DNA from: Smaragdicoccus niigatensis DSM 44881 = NBRC 103563
Lineage (GTDB): Bacteria > Actinomycetota > Actinomycetes > Mycobacteriales > Mycobacteriaceae
Assembly: GCF_000380645.1 (NCBI RefSeq)
Contig: NZ_AQXZ01000016.1
Coordinates: forward strand, 372,001 to 436,000
Length of the DNA stretch: 64,000 nucleotides
Reading direction: 5' to 3'
The notes under the pieces are model-generated. The model was not told the DNA's origin. It saw only the letters and a list, made by a program, of their open reading frames with translations, and made no database searches. The translations under genes were made by a program, and so were the position numbers. How positions within the stretch are numbered: the stretch's first letter is position 1; each line of letters starts with the position of its first letter. This document shows positions 12,501-21,634 of this stretch, piece by piece.

Positions 12501-15500
12501 GGGCTCGCCACGACCTTCACCTACGCCACCGACCTGTGGGATGACGGCTCGATCCAGGACCTGTCAGATCGCTTCGTTCAGTTCCTCGATAGCGTCGCGA
12601 CGAACCCGAACGTCGCGCTCGACCGAGTTTCGCTCGTCACCACCGAAGAGCGTCAGACCCTGGTGCCGGTGACCGGGCCCGCCGCCGCGGACCTGCGTCT
12701 GGTGCCGGACATGCTGGCCGCCACCGCCGCCGCGTACCCGCTGCGCCCAGCGCTCGTCACGTCGTCGGGCACGCTCACCTATGCCGAACTCGACCGCGCG
12801 TCCAACCGCCTCGCCCGCCAGCTCATCGCCGCCGGTGCGGGTCCGGAAACCATTGTCGCCATTGCTCTTCCGCGTTCGGAAGAGCTGTGGACAACGGTCT
12901 GGGCGGTCTTCAAGTCGGGCGCCGCGTTTGTGCCCGTGGACCCGAAGTACCCGGTCGAACGCATCACCCACATGCTCACCGACTCCCGAGCCGTCCTCGG
13001 CGTCACGGTCGCGGAGCACCGCGATGCGTTGCCGGATGCGGTGAATTGGCTGGTCCTGGATGGCGCTACCGACACCGGGTCAGATGCACCGATTGACCCG
13101 ATCGAACTCCTCGGTCCGATCCGTCCGGACAATCCGGTGTGGCTCATCTACACCTCGGGATCGACCGGTCTGCCGAAGGGCGTCACGGTCACGCACCGCG
13201 GTATCGCGAACATGACGACGTCGTGCCGAGACTTCCTCGACGTCGACGAAAACGATCGCGTTCTGCAGGTCGCTTCGCCGAGCTTCGACGCCGCGGCCTT
13301 CGAATTCCTCCTCGCTTATGCGCATGGCGGTGCGCTCGTCGTCGCCCCTCCCGCCGTTTTCGGTGGCGACGAACTCAGCTCCCTCATCAACCGCGAGTCG
13401 GTGACGCTCGCCGTCATCACGCCGTCCGCGTTGACCACCGTCGATGCGGCGAAGGCCCAGTCGCTGCGCGCGCTCATGGTTGCGGGCGAGGCGGTCAGCC
13501 CGGACCTCGTCGCGCGGTGGTCCGACCGGGTGCGGATGTACAACCTATACGGCCCGACCGAGTTCACGATCTGGGCGACCGGGTCCACGGCACTGGTTCC
13601 GAACGAGCCGGTGACGATCGGCCGGCCGATTCGCGGTGCGGGTGCTCTCGTGCTCGACAGCGCACTCCAGCCAGTGCCACCGGGTGTCCTCGGCGAGCTC
13701 TACCTGTGCGGCGAAGCGCTGGCCCGTGGGTACCACGCACGGGCGAGCCTGTCCGCTGGACGATTCGTGGCCAACCCCTACGGCGCCCTCGGTGAGCGGA
13801 TGTACCGCACCGGTGACCTCGTGCGGTGGGGAAAGACTGCCGACTCGACTACTGTGCTCGAATACATTGGCCGAACCGACTTCCAGGTCAAGATCCGCGG
13901 TCTGCGCATCGAGCTCGGGGAGATCGATGCCGTGCTCGCCCAACACGACACCGTCGACTTCGCGGTGACCCTGGGCGTCAAGAACCCGGCCGGGACGACG
14001 TCCCTGGCCGCCTATGTGACTGCCACACCCGGTTCGACACCAGATACCGCCGAACTGAAAGCGTTTGTCGCCGAACAGCTCCCAGCGCACATGGTGCCGA
14101 ACGCGATCGTCGTGCTCGACAAGATCCCGCTGACGCCGGTCGGCAAGCTCGACCGCAAGGCGCTTCCCACGCCGGACTTCCGAGCCCGTCCGGAGTCGAC
14201 CTACGTGGCCCCGCGCAATCCGGCCGAACAGGCAGTGTGCGAGGCGTTCTCCGAGGTTCTCAACGTGGAGAGGGTCGGCGTCGACGAGTCGTTCTTCGAC
14301 CTCGGTGGAAACTCGCTCATCGCCACCCGGGTCGTGGCGCGTATCAATGCGGCGCTCGGTTCCGCCCTCACGCTGCGTGATCTCTTCGATGGCCCGACCG
14401 CGGCTGACCTGGCGCCCCGGGTTTCCGTATCGGGCGCGGGCGTACGGGTGCCTCTCGTCGGGCGGGAACGACCCGACCGCGTGCCGCTCTCACTCGCGCA
14501 ACAGCGCATGTGGGTCGTCAACCAACTCGATCCGGAGTCACCCGTCTACAACATCCCGTTCGCGTTCCGGTTCACCGGCACGCTCGACATTGAGGCGTTC
14601 GGGCTGGCACTCGGCGACGTCATCACGCGACACGAAACCCTGCGCACGGTGTTCCCCGCCGACGCGATCGGCCCGCATCAGGTCGTCTTGCCACCAGCGC
14701 CGCCGACACTCGCGGTGCAGCACGTCGCCGAGGGTCAGGAGCTGCGCGAAGCCGTCGAGACACTCATCGGGACCGGCATCGACGTGACCAAGGGCAGCCC
14801 GCTTCGGGTCGGAGTATTCCGGCCTGCGCCGAACGTCCACGTCGTCGTTCTCGTGGTCCACCACATCGCGGCCGACGGCGTCTCCATCGCCCCGCTCGCG
14901 GGTGACCTCATGACCGCCTACTCCGCGCGCGTGCAGGGCGACTCGGCTGGGCTCGACCCGCTCACCGTCCAGTACGCCGACTTTGCCTTGTGGCAGCGAG
15001 AGGTTCTGGGCGACGACGCCGACCCCGAGTCCATCGCCGGTCGTCAGATCGATTTCTGGCGCACGACTCTTGCCGGTGTTCCCGACCAAATCGACCTGCC
15101 GACCGACCGCCCGCGGCCGGCCGTGCAATCGATGCGCAGTGGCGAATACGAATTCATGATCGGCGCCGGCACGCACGCGCGCATGCTCGATCTCGCGCGC
15201 GGCTCGAACGCCTCGATGTTCATGCTCGCGCACGCCGCTTTCGTCAGCTACCTCGGCCGGATCGGCTCGACCGACGACGTCGTGGTCGGCACGCCGGTGG
15301 CCGGTCGCGGCGAAGCCGCACTCGATCCGATCGTCGGCATGTTCGTGAACACCCTCGCGCTGCGTTCACATCTTCGGCCGAGTCTGTCGTTCCGCGAATT
15401 CCTGTCCGCGACGCGGGGCGCCGACCTCGAGGCATTCGCCAACGCCGACATTCCGTTCGAGCGTCTCGTGGAGGCGCTCAAACCCGAACGGTCCGCGGCT

Positions 15501-18401
15501 CGGCATCCGCTGTTCCAGGTGTTCTTCGCACTGGAGAACTTCGTCGAACCGCGGTTCACTCTGCCCGGACTCACCGTCGAAGCCGAACCGTTCGTCAAGG
15601 ACGGCACCGAGTTCGACCTGCTGCTTTCGCTCAAGGAACGGCACGGTCCGGCCGGTTCTCCGGCAGGACTGTCGGCGGCTTTCACCTATGCCACCGATCT
15701 CTGGGACGCCGCGTCGGTGAAAACCATGGCGGACCGATTCCTGCACCTTCTCGACGCCCTGGTCAGCGCGCCGGACCTGCCGATCGGTGAGGTCCCGCTC
15801 GTCACGCCGGGCGAGCGCCGCACGCTCGTGCCAGTCGCCGGACTGCCCGCTGCCCAAGCTCAGCTCGTCCCGGATCTGCTGACCGCGGCCGCCGCCACGC
15901 ACGCTTCTCGCCCGGCGCTCGTCACGGCCTCCGGGTCGCTCACCTACGCCGAACTCGATGCCGCTTCGAACCGGCTCGCTCGCCGTCTTATCGCTGCCGG
16001 GGCGGGTCCGGAATCGTTTGTCGCGCTTGCCCTTCCACGGTCTGAAGAGCTATGGGTGACGGTCTGGGCAGTGTTCAAGTCGGGCGCGGCGTTCGTTCCG
16101 GTGGACCCGAAGTACCCGGTCGAACGCATCACCCACATGCTCACCGACTCCCGAGCGGTCGTGGGCGTCACGTTGTCCGAACACCGGAGCGCGCTGCCCG
16201 ACACCGTGGACTGGCTGGTCCTCGACGACGACACCGACGACCGGTTCAGCACAGACCCGATCCGGCCGGCCGACCGGACGGCACCGATCCACCTCGACAA
16301 CCCAGTGTGGCTCATCTACACCTCCGGTTCGACCGGCCTCCCCAAGGGCGTCACGGTCACGCACCGCGGTGTGGCGAGCGTGGCCGCGTCCTTCCGCGAC
16401 GTGCTCGGGGTCGACGAGAACCAACGCGTGCTGCAGGTCGCGTCGCCGAGTTTCGACGCGTCCCTGCTCGAGTTCCTCATGACGTTCACCCATGGTGCGG
16501 CGATGGTCGTGGCGCCACCCACAGTGTTCGGCGGTGACGACCTCACCGATCTCATCGCTCGCGAGTCGGTCACCTACGCGTTCCTCACCCCGTCCGCGTT
16601 GACGACGGTCGACCCGGCGAAGACGAGCAGCCTGCGGGTGCTGTCCGTCGGTGGTGAGGCGGTCAGCGCGGACCTCGTCGCCCGGTGGACGGACCGGCTG
16701 AGCGTGTTCAACTGGTACGGCCCGACGGAATGCACGATCGTGGCCACCGCATCGTCGGCGCTCCATGCGGGCGAAGCGGTCACGATCGGCAAGCCGGTCC
16801 GCGGGGCCCGCGCACTGGTCCTCGACAACGGATTACAGCCGGTGCCCCCGGGGGTCCTCGGCGAGCTGTACCTGTGCGGCGATGCCCTCGCCCGCGGCTA
16901 TCACGCGCGCCCGGGACTGTCCGCTGGACGATTCGTCGCGAACCCGTACGGGGTACCCGGGGAACGCATGTATCGGACGGGCGACCTCGTGCGCTGGACC
17001 AAGGACCTGCAGATCGAATATGTGGGGCGCTCGGATTTCCAGGTCAAGATCCGCGGTCTGCGCATCGAACTCGGCGAAATCGACGCGCTCATCGGCGGCC
17101 ACCCGTCCGTCGACTTCGCGATCACGCTCGGCGTCAAGAACCCGGTGGGCGCCACGTTGCTCGTGACTTACGTGACCGCTGCGCCCGGAGCGACAGCCGA
17201 CCCGGCCGCACTCAAGGAATACGCAGCAGATCACTTACCTGCGCATATGGTCCCGAGTTCGATCCTCGTGCTGTCCGAACTACCGCTCACGCCAGTCGGC
17301 AAGCTCGACCGCAAACGGCTGCCGGAGCCCGATTTCGAGGACACGGCGACGGTTTACGTCGCGCCCCGAACGCCGTTGGAGGAGCAGATCGCGGCCCTCT
17401 TCGCCGAGGTCCTCGGCCGCGAACGCGTCGGCGTTCTCGACTCGTTCCTCGCCATCGGCGGCGACAGCCTCATGGCGATTGCCTTGGTGTCGAAGGCGCG
17501 CGCAGCCGGACTCGAACTGTCGTCGCGTCAACTGCTGCAGAACCTCACCGTAGCCGGGGTCGCCGAGGCGATCGAGGCAGCGGGCGAATCCAGCGGCACC
17601 ATGTCCGCGCTCGAGGTGTGGCCGCTCGACGTTGTCCTGCCGATCCGCACGGGCGGTGACCTGCCTCCGCTCTTCTGCATCCACCCCGGATCCGGCATGT
17701 CGCTGCCCTACCAGCCGCTCGGCCATCTGCTGCCTGGCGATCGGCCGATCTACGGACTACAGTCGCCGGCGTTCCGGAACCCGGCGGACAACCCGTCGAC
17801 GGTCGCCGAATACGCCGAGCGGTACCTCGCCGAGATCCGGAAGATCCAGCCGGAGGGGCCGTATCACCTGCTCGGCTGGTCGTTCGGCGGAACGGTCGCG
17901 CACACCATCGCGGCCATGATGCGTGATGACGGCGATCATGTCGCGCTGCTCGCGCTGCTCGACACCTACTCGTCGAACCTCACCGAGGACATGGTCGAAA
18001 CCATGTCGGTCGGTCAGTTGCTCAGTGAGCTGGGACCGGTTCTCGGTGTCGAAGGCATCCCCGCGAACGCCACGACAGACGAAGCGGTCGCGTTGATCCA
18101 AAGCACCAAGCCCGAGCTGATCATCGACAGCGAGCTTCTCGAGCGATTGACAACGGTGTACAACGACGTCGGACGTGCCGGTCTCGGACATTCGTTCCCG
18201 ACGGCCGATGTCGACGCCGTGTGCTTCACCGCGACGGTCGACCGCAAACCCGGCTTCGGACCGGAGGGCTGGGAGCACTGGATCATCGGTGAGATCACCA
18301 ACCACGACATCGAGGCCAACCACGCGGGCATGACGGCACCCGAACCGCTCGCTCACATTGCCCGCCTGCTTGCCGAATACCTCCACGCGGAAGGTGCGTG
18401 A
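3555..18401 (+). CDS. Four-module nonribosomal peptide synthetase with terminal thioesterase
   Basis: One uninterrupted 4948-aa NRPS. Approximate domain order by residue: C1 12-440 (HHIAADG at 143), A1 460-950 ([11 protein letters not shown] at 612), PCP1 (Ser996), epimerase 1045-1490 (HHLAVDG at 1177, FNYLGR at 1411), C2 1530-1960 (HHLILDG at 1669), A2 1985-2475 (core at 2147), PCP2 (Ser2534), C3 2590-3020 (HHIAADG at 2718), A3 3045-3525 (core at 3199), PCP3 (Ser3587), C4 3645-4080 (HHIAADG at 3769), A4 4100-4590 (core at 4255), PCP4 (Ser4638), TE 4690-4945 (GWSFGG Ser4776, Asp4803, His4923). It should build a tetrapeptide with a D-configured first residue, released by the TE. A condensation domain at the very N-terminus suggests acylation of residue 1 or an upstream partner. 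Start fixed by AGGAGG 8 bp upstream. The ABC exporter follows 3 bases after the stop. No mbtH gene was seen. Product unknown. Confidence 0.97.
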   Translation: MPVDAGQGPTASEVFPLSAAQRGIWYAQHLAGDVPISIAQYVEISGPVDVDVLTACTLRMAREFGSGYLRVFEIDGEPWQRIGEEDPVIRSLDFSDDADPAARAMEWMRTEYSTPTDLDSSSIMSSSTIKLGPDLHYWYLRCHHIAADGFAGLTFVNRIAELYTAAVNGVEPSPSKASPLVDVVNADIEYRASDKFTADRDFWLEHLQNLPEPVSLAGRTAPPSAHPRLLSGALPADTNALLSAAGTGAGVAPAIIAAFAAYLGRLTATSEITLSLPVTARTSAVLKRSGGMVANVVPLRLSIATDVTVSELVRSTQLELTGALRRPRYRQEDMFRDLGHTGDAPAAFGPSVNIMMFESRVVLGPTEGRVHVLTSGLMEDLFLNLYPGMGDASTHIDFQANPDLYSAEDLAAHHKRFLAFLHRFLEADADTRVADVSVLEAAEREAIVPLRGHPASPPQTLPEILAGGVARSIGNPAVTMPGRSLSYDELDRQSSQLARILIERGARPETHVVVAIARSIESILAVWAVAKTGAAFVPVDPKYPADRILHMITDSGSTLGVTVAGARDGLPDNLTWISLDTTDLLADISDAPITDADRLAPVRIANTAYVIYTSGSTGLPKGVRVTHAGLTNLIEDRTRAYGITADTRLSHAYSPSFDASLEQFLVGFGNGATFVVIPADILGGEQLTSFIEAERIDHIDLPPAMLSSMDSASAPTLRSVVVGGDVCQDDLVTRWQPGRTMHNAYGPTEVTISSTATTVEPGRAVTIGGPMQGITAVVLDQLLQPVPIGVPGELYLGGPAVARGYANLLGNTSSRFIADPYGEPGSRMYRTGDVVRWVETESGLELSYIGRSDFQIKIRGFRIELGEIDAALTRHPAVENAVTVGAKTAAGAAVLASYVAAMPGQTIDPDALTDFVAEFLPAHMVPSTIMVLDALPLSDVGKVDRKKLPEPVFTSRRSSRGPTNRTEEVLAGMFAEVLGLDSVGIDDSFFALGGDSIVAIQLVARAKNAGLSVTTRDIFERKTVAGLAEIAGSAETAVVLEELPGGGIGPVPLTPVIEAMVENPGPFDRYSQAALIELPADVDAAFLARAVEALIDHHDMLRAVLQKDDDWTLEVPAPGGTVGRSLLHEATIDGSSESVDRELQQAADRLDPSTGRLIALAWLHLPSGPDLLWLVVHHLAVDGVSWRILLPDLATAYLQISAGQAVALNPVGTSFRRWAHGLAETAPTRRHELARWEGILTGADEPLGRRALEPTTDVGSTSARIDTVIPASVTEVILTALPERFHGGVNDGLLTALALAIAQFRARRNSRQTDVLLQLEGHGREESAVPGADISRTAGWFTTLYPIRLDLDGVDLAEAFTGGAAAGLAIKSVKEQLRALPDNGIGFGMLRYLDPTTRGRLAGLAAPQVSFNYLGRATSGADGGPWMPSTQYDSLTGTSDPQAGLPAVIDINAIATDTATGSELTVSWAYATDVISAEDVREIAGLWSEALAALAGHTLEMSGPAFTPSDFPLVDVQPSDLDRWVVQYPSMVDVWPLSPLQFGLLFHSIYDTDAADAYTVQAILTLSGTVDAHRLQRAAQALVDRNDNLRAGFVETDDGPRQIILSHANVGWSEVDLRTQPDPDKRAHMLHRHIEVDAATRFDLTSPPLLRLTLVRMSDDECKLLLTNHHLILDGWSTPLIVQQLIALYAADGSDRMLPPARSYKSYLSWLGEQNLEESLSTWKEALSGIDNPTRAVPTLDRTEVSQGFELATKLSAADTTALQQLSKTLGITVNTTIQVAWALNMATLTGRMDVVFGNTVSGRPAQLAGVEEMVGMFINSLPVRVRLDPSETVTELLIRVQKEQADLLDHQYVGLSDIHRAVGLPELFDTLTVFESYPIDTGALAAAFDVAGMRVTGFEGTDATPYPLGLKVIPHRPEHTGEGERYEIVVTYLAGAFEAPEVQRILDRLVRWLSDLVANPQARLATVQVCDATELAELAPVRGLPDVEVRTLPEILSTGAAVDPDAIAVTANGMDLKYRELDEWSNRLARVLIRRGVGREVFVALALTRSIESIVAIWAVAKTGAAFAPMDPNHPPDRVEHMVTDSQAPIGLTITAIGETLPSSIDWLLLDDLNTMRRVMTVSAAPVTDEDRGGPILVDQTAYLIYTSGSTGKPKAVLLTHRGMANLVLALHEDFRTTPQSSVLHVASPSFDASIFEMLSAFGVGARLVIASPETYGGPQLESLLRDERVTTASMTPSALATMEPNNLPDLEVLATGGEACGPELIERFSPGRTMFNVYGPTEFSIWATGSGHLDPGDDVTIGGPVRGAQLLVLDTWLRPVPLGAQGELYMAGPGLARGYFNRTEMNASRFIANPYGAPGDRMYRSGDMVRWVQGKRGLELEYLGRSDFQVKIRGLRIELGEIDAVLVADEEIAYAATLGVKGPSGATVLVSYVLPETGIDLDIERLRTRVAGVLPGYMVPSLIIVLDKIPLTPVGKLDRKALPAPDFRARPQSTYLAPRTPVEHTVCEVFSAVLGFEGIGIDESFFDLGGNSLLATRVIARINSALGSSIALRDLFDAPTAAQLSSRIHPAGVGPRAQLVSRVRPDRIPLSLAQQRMWVVNQLNPTSGAYNIAMALRFTGALDVEAFEEALGDVVARHESLRTVFPSDAAGPRQVIIHTEAATPVVRVVEVPEGPELRTAIETMVATGIDVTKRTPLRVGLFQPAPDVYIVVLVVHHIAADGVSIAPLAIDLMTAYTARLQGSTNGLEPLAVQYADFALWQREVLGDETDSESLAGRQIDFWRTTLTGIPDQLDLPGDRPRPPVQSMHSADFAFDIPADLHVRLTELAKSTNASMFMVIHAALAAFLGRMGSTDDVVIGTPIAGRGEAALDPIVGMFVNTLALRSALPAATSFRDFLTTTRTADLEAFANADVPFEYLVEALKPERSASRHPLFQVTFALENFAEPHFTLPGLTVEIEPFTRNGSEFDLSVSMRELPNSSGLATTFTYATDLWDDGSIQDLSDRFVQFLDSVATNPNVALDRVSLVTTEERQTLVPVTGPAAADLRLVPDMLAATAAAYPLRPALVTSSGTLTYAELDRASNRLARQLIAAGAGPETIVAIALPRSEELWTTVWAVFKSGAAFVPVDPKYPVERITHMLTDSRAVLGVTVAEHRDALPDAVNWLVLDGATDTGSDAPIDPIELLGPIRPDNPVWLIYTSGSTGLPKGVTVTHRGIANMTTSCRDFLDVDENDRVLQVASPSFDAAAFEFLLAYAHGGALVVAPPAVFGGDELSSLINRESVTLAVITPSALTTVDAAKAQSLRALMVAGEAVSPDLVARWSDRVRMYNLYGPTEFTIWATGSTALVPNEPVTIGRPIRGAGALVLDSALQPVPPGVLGELYLCGEALARGYHARASLSAGRFVANPYGALGERMYRTGDLVRWGKTADSTTVLEYIGRTDFQVKIRGLRIELGEIDAVLAQHDTVDFAVTLGVKNPAGTTSLAAYVTATPGSTPDTAELKAFVAEQLPAHMVPNAIVVLDKIPLTPVGKLDRKALPTPDFRARPESTYVAPRNPAEQAVCEAFSEVLNVERVGVDESFFDLGGNSLIATRVVARINAALGSALTLRDLFDGPTAADLAPRVSVSGAGVRVPLVGRERPDRVPLSLAQQRMWVVNQLDPESPVYNIPFAFRFTGTLDIEAFGLALGDVITRHETLRTVFPADAIGPHQVVLPPAPPTLAVQHVAEGQELREAVETLIGTGIDVTKGSPLRVGVFRPAPNVHVVVLVVHHIAADGVSIAPLAGDLMTAYSARVQGDSAGLDPLTVQYADFALWQREVLGDDADPESIAGRQIDFWRTTLAGVPDQIDLPTDRPRPAVQSMRSGEYEFMIGAGTHARMLDLARGSNASMFMLAHAAFVSYLGRIGSTDDVVVGTPVAGRGEAALDPIVGMFVNTLALRSHLRPSLSFREFLSATRGADLEAFANADIPFERLVEALKPERSAARHPLFQVFFALENFVEPRFTLPGLTVEAEPFVKDGTEFDLLLSLKERHGPAGSPAGLSAAFTYATDLWDAASVKTMADRFLHLLDALVSAPDLPIGEVPLVTPGERRTLVPVAGLPAAQAQLVPDLLTAAAATHASRPALVTASGSLTYAELDAASNRLARRLIAAGAGPESFVALALPRSEELWVTVWAVFKSGAAFVPVDPKYPVERITHMLTDSRAVVGVTLSEHRSALPDTVDWLVLDDDTDDRFSTDPIRPADRTAPIHLDNPVWLIYTSGSTGLPKGVTVTHRGVASVAASFRDVLGVDENQRVLQVASPSFDASLLEFLMTFTHGAAMVVAPPTVFGGDDLTDLIARESVTYAFLTPSALTTVDPAKTSSLRVLSVGGEAVSADLVARWTDRLSVFNWYGPTECTIVATASSALHAGEAVTIGKPVRGARALVLDNGLQPVPPGVLGELYLCGDALARGYHARPGLSAGRFVANPYGVPGERMYRTGDLVRWTKDLQIEYVGRSDFQVKIRGLRIELGEIDALIGGHPSVDFAITLGVKNPVGATLLVTYVTAAPGATADPAALKEYAADHLPAHMVPSSILVLSELPLTPVGKLDRKRLPEPDFEDTATVYVAPRTPLEEQIAALFAEVLGRERVGVLDSFLAIGGDSLMAIALVSKARAAGLELSSRQLLQNLTVAGVAEAIEAAGESSGTMSALEVWPLDVVLPIRTGGDLPPLFCIHPGSGMSLPYQPLGHLLPGDRPIYGLQSPAFRNPADNPSTVAEYAERYLAEIRKIQPEGPYHLLGWSFGGTVAHTIAAMMRDDGDHVALLALLDTYSSNLTEDMVETMSVGQLLSELGPVLGVEGIPANATTDEAVALIQSTKPELIIDSELLERLTTVYNDVGRAGLGHSFPTADVDAVCFTATVDRKPGFGPEGWEHWIIGEITNHDIEANHAGMTAPEPLAHIARLLAEYLHAEGA
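12936..12991 (+). repeat. 56-bp identical segment shared by NRPS modules 3 and 4 (copy 1)
   Basis: The stretch from GTGGACCCGAAG to CTCCCGAGC is identical to 16101-16156. It encodes the same A-domain region ([13 protein letters not shown]...) in modules 3 and 4. Longer flanking parts of the two A and C domains are also very similar, which points to recent duplication or gene conversion between modules. Confidence 0.85.
16101..16156 (+). repeat. 56-bp identical segment shared by NRPS modules 3 and 4 (copy 2)
   Basis: Second copy of the repeat at 12936-12991, in the module 4 adenylation domain. Such repeats can cause assembly collapse or recombination. Confidence 0.85.
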
Positions 18402-18404
18402 CCC

Positions 18405-19385
18405 TTGACCGGTCCCCAACAGAACTCGCGATACGCCGTCGAGGTCGACGACGTCACCAAGTCATTCGGCGACATGAAGGCCCTCAACGGCATCAGCTTC
18501 ACCGCCGAACGTGGTCGAGTCCTGGGCATCCTCGGTCCCAACGGCGCCGGCAAGACGACGACGGTCAACATCCTGTCGACGCTGCTCACGCCGGATTCGG
18601 GGCGTGCGTTCGTCGCCGGATATGACGTGGTGGCCGACCCGGAAGGCGTGCGTTCGTCGATCATGCTGACCGGCCAATATGCCGCGCTGGACGAATTGCT
18701 CACGGGGCGTGAGAACCTCGTTCTGTTCGGCCGCCTCATGGGCCTGTCCAAGCGCGAATCCAATGCACGCGCCGAGCAACTCCTCGGGGAGTTCGACCTC
18801 GCGTACGCCGCGGGGCGCCGGGTCGGCACCTACTCCGGAGGCATGCGGCGACGCATCGACATCGCGTGCGGGCTCGTGGTTCCCCCCGAGGTCGTCTTCC
18901 TTGACGAGCCGACGACGGGACTCGATCCGCGCAGTCGGCAAGGCATCTGGGACCTCGTCAAGTCGCTCCGCGATCAGGGTGTGACGACGCTGCTCACGAC
19001 GCAGTACCTCGAAGAGGCCGACGTTCTCAGCGACCGGATCATCGTCATCGATAAGGGCACGGTCATCGCCGAGGGCACCGCCGATGAACTCAAGGCGCGC
19101 ACCGGCGCGAGCTATTGCGAGATCGTCCCGCTGGATCTGCACAACTTCCCCGCGATCCTCGATGCCCTCGGACCCCTCGTCCCGCCGGAGTACCGCGAGA
19201 CGGTGACCCCGGATTCGGATCGACTGGTGATCCCGGCACCGGACGGCGCCCGAACGCTGGCCGAGGCGCTGCGCCGGTTGGACGCTGCCCAGATCGAACT
19301 GGTCGACATCGCGCTGCGCCGCCCCTCGCTCGACGACGTGTTTCTGTCCCTGACCGGCCACGACACGACGTCGAGGGCCCAGTGA
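18405..19385 (+). CDS. ABC exporter ATP-binding protein, DrrA type
   Basis: A 326-aa nucleotide-binding protein: Walker A GPNGAGKTT at 44-52, signature YSGGM at 143, Walker B VVFLDE at 163-168, followed by the C-terminal extension typical of DrrA drug and lipid exporters (ends ...RRPSLDDVFLSLTGHD). It begins at TTG three bases after the NRPS stop and its stop overlaps the GTG of the next gene (GTGA), so it is translationally coupled to both. Family knowledge: drrABC follow NRPS/PKS genes in mycobacterial lipid loci. It probably energises export of the peptide made by the adjacent NRPS. Confidence 0.93.
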   Translation: MTGPQQNSRYAVEVDDVTKSFGDMKALNGISFTAERGRVLGILGPNGAGKTTTVNILSTLLTPDSGRAFVAGYDVVADPEGVRSSIMLTGQYAALDELLTGRENLVLFGRLMGLSKRESNARAEQLLGEFDLAYAAGRRVGTYSGGMRRRIDIACGLVVPPEVVFLDEPTTGLDPRSRQGIWDLVKSLRDQGVTTLLTTQYLEEADVLSDRIIVIDKGTVIAEGTADELKARTGASYCEIVPLDLHNFPAILDALGPLVPPEYRETVTPDSDRLVIPAPDGARTLAEALRRLDAAQIELVDIALRRPSLDDVFLSLTGHDTTSRAQ

Positions 19386-20200
19386 GCGGGATTGACTTGA
19401 GCACCGCCAGCCGACGGAATTCTCCGCCGGCCTACGCGCAATGGTGGGTACTGACGTTGCGCACGATCGCCCCGTCGCTGCGAAACGGCGAGTTCGGGCT
19501 CTCGGTGATCGCGCCCATCTTCTTCACCGTGACGGTCTACCTGCCGCTCTCGGGCGTCATGAAGGATTCGATCCCGAACGTCACCAGCTACGCGCAGTTC
19601 GTCATGCCGATGATCCTGTTGCAGGGTGCGGCGTTCTCGTCGATCACCGCCGCTTTCCGGGCGGCAACCGATCAGGTGGAAGGCATCAACCGCCGGTTCG
19701 CCGCGATGCCGATCGCCGCGTGGACTCCCGTGGCCGCACGCATGACCGCCAACATGATTCGTGCGGTCATCACGACGGTTGCAGCACTGATCTGTGGTTA
19801 CGTCATCGGCTTCCGCTTCTACCTCTCACCGGTCTATGCGATCGCGTTCTTCCTGGTCGCGCTGCTGATCGGACTGGTCCTCGCGTTGATCGCGGACGTG
19901 CTCGGATCGGTGACGAAGAGCCCGGAGGCGGTGTCGCAGGCGATGATCGTGCCGCAGATGTTCTTTGGCCTGCTGTCGTCCGGCATCGCTCCCGACGACC
20001 AGTTCCCCGGCTGGCTGGCGCCGTTCGTGCGCAATCAGCCGATTTCGCAGCTCGCGAATCTCCTCCGCGCCCTGAGCGGCGAGACGCCGACGTCGGGACC
20101 ACCGACCTGGAGTCAGGTCGCGCCGGGTCTGCTGTGGCTCGCGCTCCTCATCGGGCTCCTCGCCCCGCTGGCCGTCCGCATGAATTCGCGGAGGGGATGA
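19382..20200 (+). CDS. ABC-2 type exporter permease, DrrB-like
   Basis: A 272-aa integral membrane protein with about six hydrophobic segments and ABC-2 features (an early VIAPIFFTVTVYLPLSG membrane segment, the Q-x2-G-x2-FS-type loop and SGIAPDDQFPGWL before the last helices). The GTG start at 19382 overlaps the ATPase stop by four bases; longer upstream frame is antisense-like noise inside the ATPase gene. It forms the membrane part of the exporter with the next permease. Confidence 0.9.
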   Translation: MSGIDLSTASRRNSPPAYAQWWVLTLRTIAPSLRNGEFGLSVIAPIFFTVTVYLPLSGVMKDSIPNVTSYAQFVMPMILLQGAAFSSITAAFRAATDQVEGINRRFAAMPIAAWTPVAARMTANMIRAVITTVAALICGYVIGFRFYLSPVYAIAFFLVALLIGLVLALIADVLGSVTKSPEAVSQAMIVPQMFFGLLSSGIAPDDQFPGWLAPFVRNQPISQLANLLRALSGETPTSGPPTWSQVAPGLLWLALLIGLLAPLAVRMNSRRG

Positions 20201-21021
20201 TGACGACCCTTCCGGCCGCCCGCGAACGCTCGCCGCGCGCTCTGGTGGCACACACGCTCATCCTGACGCAACGCCTCCTCGTGCGCTGGTCGCGCGATCC
20301 CATGACGCTGGCCCAGAGCCTCGTTCTGCCTGCGCTGCTGCTCATCATGCTGAACCTGGCGCTCGGCAACCAGATCACCCGCTACGCCGTCGACCACAAC
20401 CTCTACGGTCCCGGGTACGACTCGATCTATGGCACCGTTCCCATGGCAGCCCTAGTCGGCATCATGGCTGGGTCGGTCGCCGGGGCGATCTCCCTGGGAC
20501 GTGAGCGCGAGACCGGTCTGCTCTCCCGATTCTGGGTGTTGCCGGTGCATCGATCGTCCGGGCTCATCGCCCGAGTCCTCGCCGAAGGTATGCGCATCTT
20601 CGTCGGCACGGTCATGATCGTCATCGTCGGCTATCTCTTCGGCTTCCGCTTCGAGCAGGGTCCGCTGGCCGCACTCGCATACGTGACGCTGCCGGTGCTC
20701 TTCGGACTCGCATTCGCCACCGTCATCACGACCATCGCCGTCCGGACCGCGAAAGCCTCACTCATCGAACTGGTATCGCTCGCGAGCTCGGTCCTGACGT
20801 TCTTCAGCACGGGATTCGTCCCGTTGGATGCTTTCCCCGAGTTTCTGCGGGGTGTGGTCACGTATCAACCCCTCACCACGACCGTCGATGCGATGCGTGG
20901 TCTTTCGTTCGGCGGACCGGTGGCAAAACCGCTGTTGGTGACCTTGATCTGGTGTTTTGGGTCGATCTTGGTATTCGCAATACCCGCAGCACAGGGCTAC
21001 CGCAAGGCCAGCCGGCGCTGA
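20197..21021 (+). CDS. ABC-2 type exporter permease, DrrC-like
   Basis: A 274-aa membrane protein with six predicted helices and the ABC-2 motif set (RDPMTLAQSLVLPALLLIML near the N-terminus; GRERETGLLSRFWVLPV cytoplasmic loop; STGFVPLDAFPEFLRGV before the last helix). It overlaps the previous stop by four bases (ATGA at 20197). Last gene of the NRPS-exporter run; the intergenic region after it holds the palindrome array and the next promoter. Confidence 0.9.
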   Translation: MMTTLPAARERSPRALVAHTLILTQRLLVRWSRDPMTLAQSLVLPALLLIMLNLALGNQITRYAVDHNLYGPGYDSIYGTVPMAALVGIMAGSVAGAISLGRERETGLLSRFWVLPVHRSSGLIARVLAEGMRIFVGTVMIVIVGYLFGFRFEQGPLAALAYVTLPVLFGLAFATVITTIAVRTAKASLIELVSLASSVLTFFSTGFVPLDAFPEFLRGVVTYQPLTTTVDAMRGLSFGGPVAKPLLVTLIWCFGSILVFAIPAAQGYRKASRR

Positions 21022-21039
21022 TCGCTTCCCAACACCCCA

Positions 21040-21128
21040 CACCTAGGTGGGGATTTCCCCACCCTCGGGGGAAGGGTGGTCACCCCCTGGGTCCCTATTT
21101 GTGATCAAGGTTTGCGACGAAATTAGAC
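21040..21128 (+). promoter_or_regulatory. Three-palindrome operator array and promoter region before the mini-adenylation gene
   Basis: Three inverted repeats occur at even spacing: CACCTAGGTG (21040-21049, centre 21044.5), CACCCTCGGGGG (centre 21065.5) and CCCCCTGGGT (centre about 21087.5). Spacing is 21 and 22 bp, two helical turns, so bound dimers would lie on one DNA face. GGTGGGGATTTCCCCACC (21046-21063) bridges the first two and contains GGGATTTCCC, the core of the operator reported for PimM-type LuxR regulators. Downstream CGAAATTAGAC (21118-21128) probably includes the -10. The same architecture is found at 58718-58801. The hairpins might also end transcription of the ABC operon. Confidence 0.65.
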
Positions 21129-21171
21129 GCATACGCAGCCCACCCGGGCAGCCGTCGCAAGGAGTCAGACC

Positions 21172-21588
21172 GTGAACACCATCGCTTCGATCGCTCTTCG
21201 CCCCCAGGACCTCGCCGAGCTCGCTGACGTCGACCCCAACGGTGTCGCAGCATCTGCCGCTGGTGACGAGCTCACCAACTTCGACCTCGACCGCTGGTCG
21301 AACCGCCTCGCCCGGATCATCCTCGACCTCGGCGCCCGCGAAGGTTCGGCCGTCGCGATCGCGCTCGACCCGTCGATCGAGAAGATCGTCGTCGCCTGGG
21401 CCCTCGCCAAGACCGGCCTCCTCGGTGTCAGCACCGACGTCGAGGTTCCCAAGGCCAAGGTTGGTATCACGACGCGCAACAATCGCGATGGACTCTCCGA
21501 GTCGATCACGTGGCTCATCCTCGATGAGCCGGCCACCATGCGCCTCTACATGACGGTCGACGACGGTCCCGTCACTGTTGCGGCGTAA
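21172..21588 (+). CDS. Stand-alone N-terminal fragment of an NRPS adenylation domain (138 aa)
   Basis: The protein aligns by eye with the N-terminal subdomain of A2 of the neighbouring NRPS: LDRWSNRLARIILDLGA matches [27 protein letters not shown] matches [30 protein letters not shown] matches [19 protein letters not shown]. It ends before motif A3 (the ATP loop) and has no A5-A10 motifs or carrier domain, so it cannot adenylate. It is not an obvious wreck: it has its own array promoter, an AAGGAG ribosome site 8-12 bases before the GTG start, and a clean stop, and lies 46 bp before the FHA gene. It may be a regulatory or scaffolding paralogue. Function unknown. Confidence 0.85.
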   Translation: MNTIASIALRPQDLAELADVDPNGVAASAAGDELTNFDLDRWSNRLARIILDLGAREGSAVAIALDPSIEKIVVAWALAKTGLLGVSTDVEVPKAKVGITTRNNRDGLSESITWLILDEPATMRLYMTVDDGPVTVAA

Positions 21589-21634
21589 GCAATCCTCGTA
21601 GCATATTTACCCAGAACAAGCAGGAGAAACTGAA

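Noticed and set aside
21030-21095. Palindrome array read only as a terminator of the ABC operon
   Set aside because: Possible secondary role, but the exact reuse of 21/22-bp spacing before 58874, where another terminator already exists upstream, favours an operator.
21172-21588. Truncated adenylation gene as a pseudogene
   Set aside because: Own promoter, ribosome site, clean ends and coupling to the FHA gene; kept as CDS, although decay cannot be fully excluded without orthologues.
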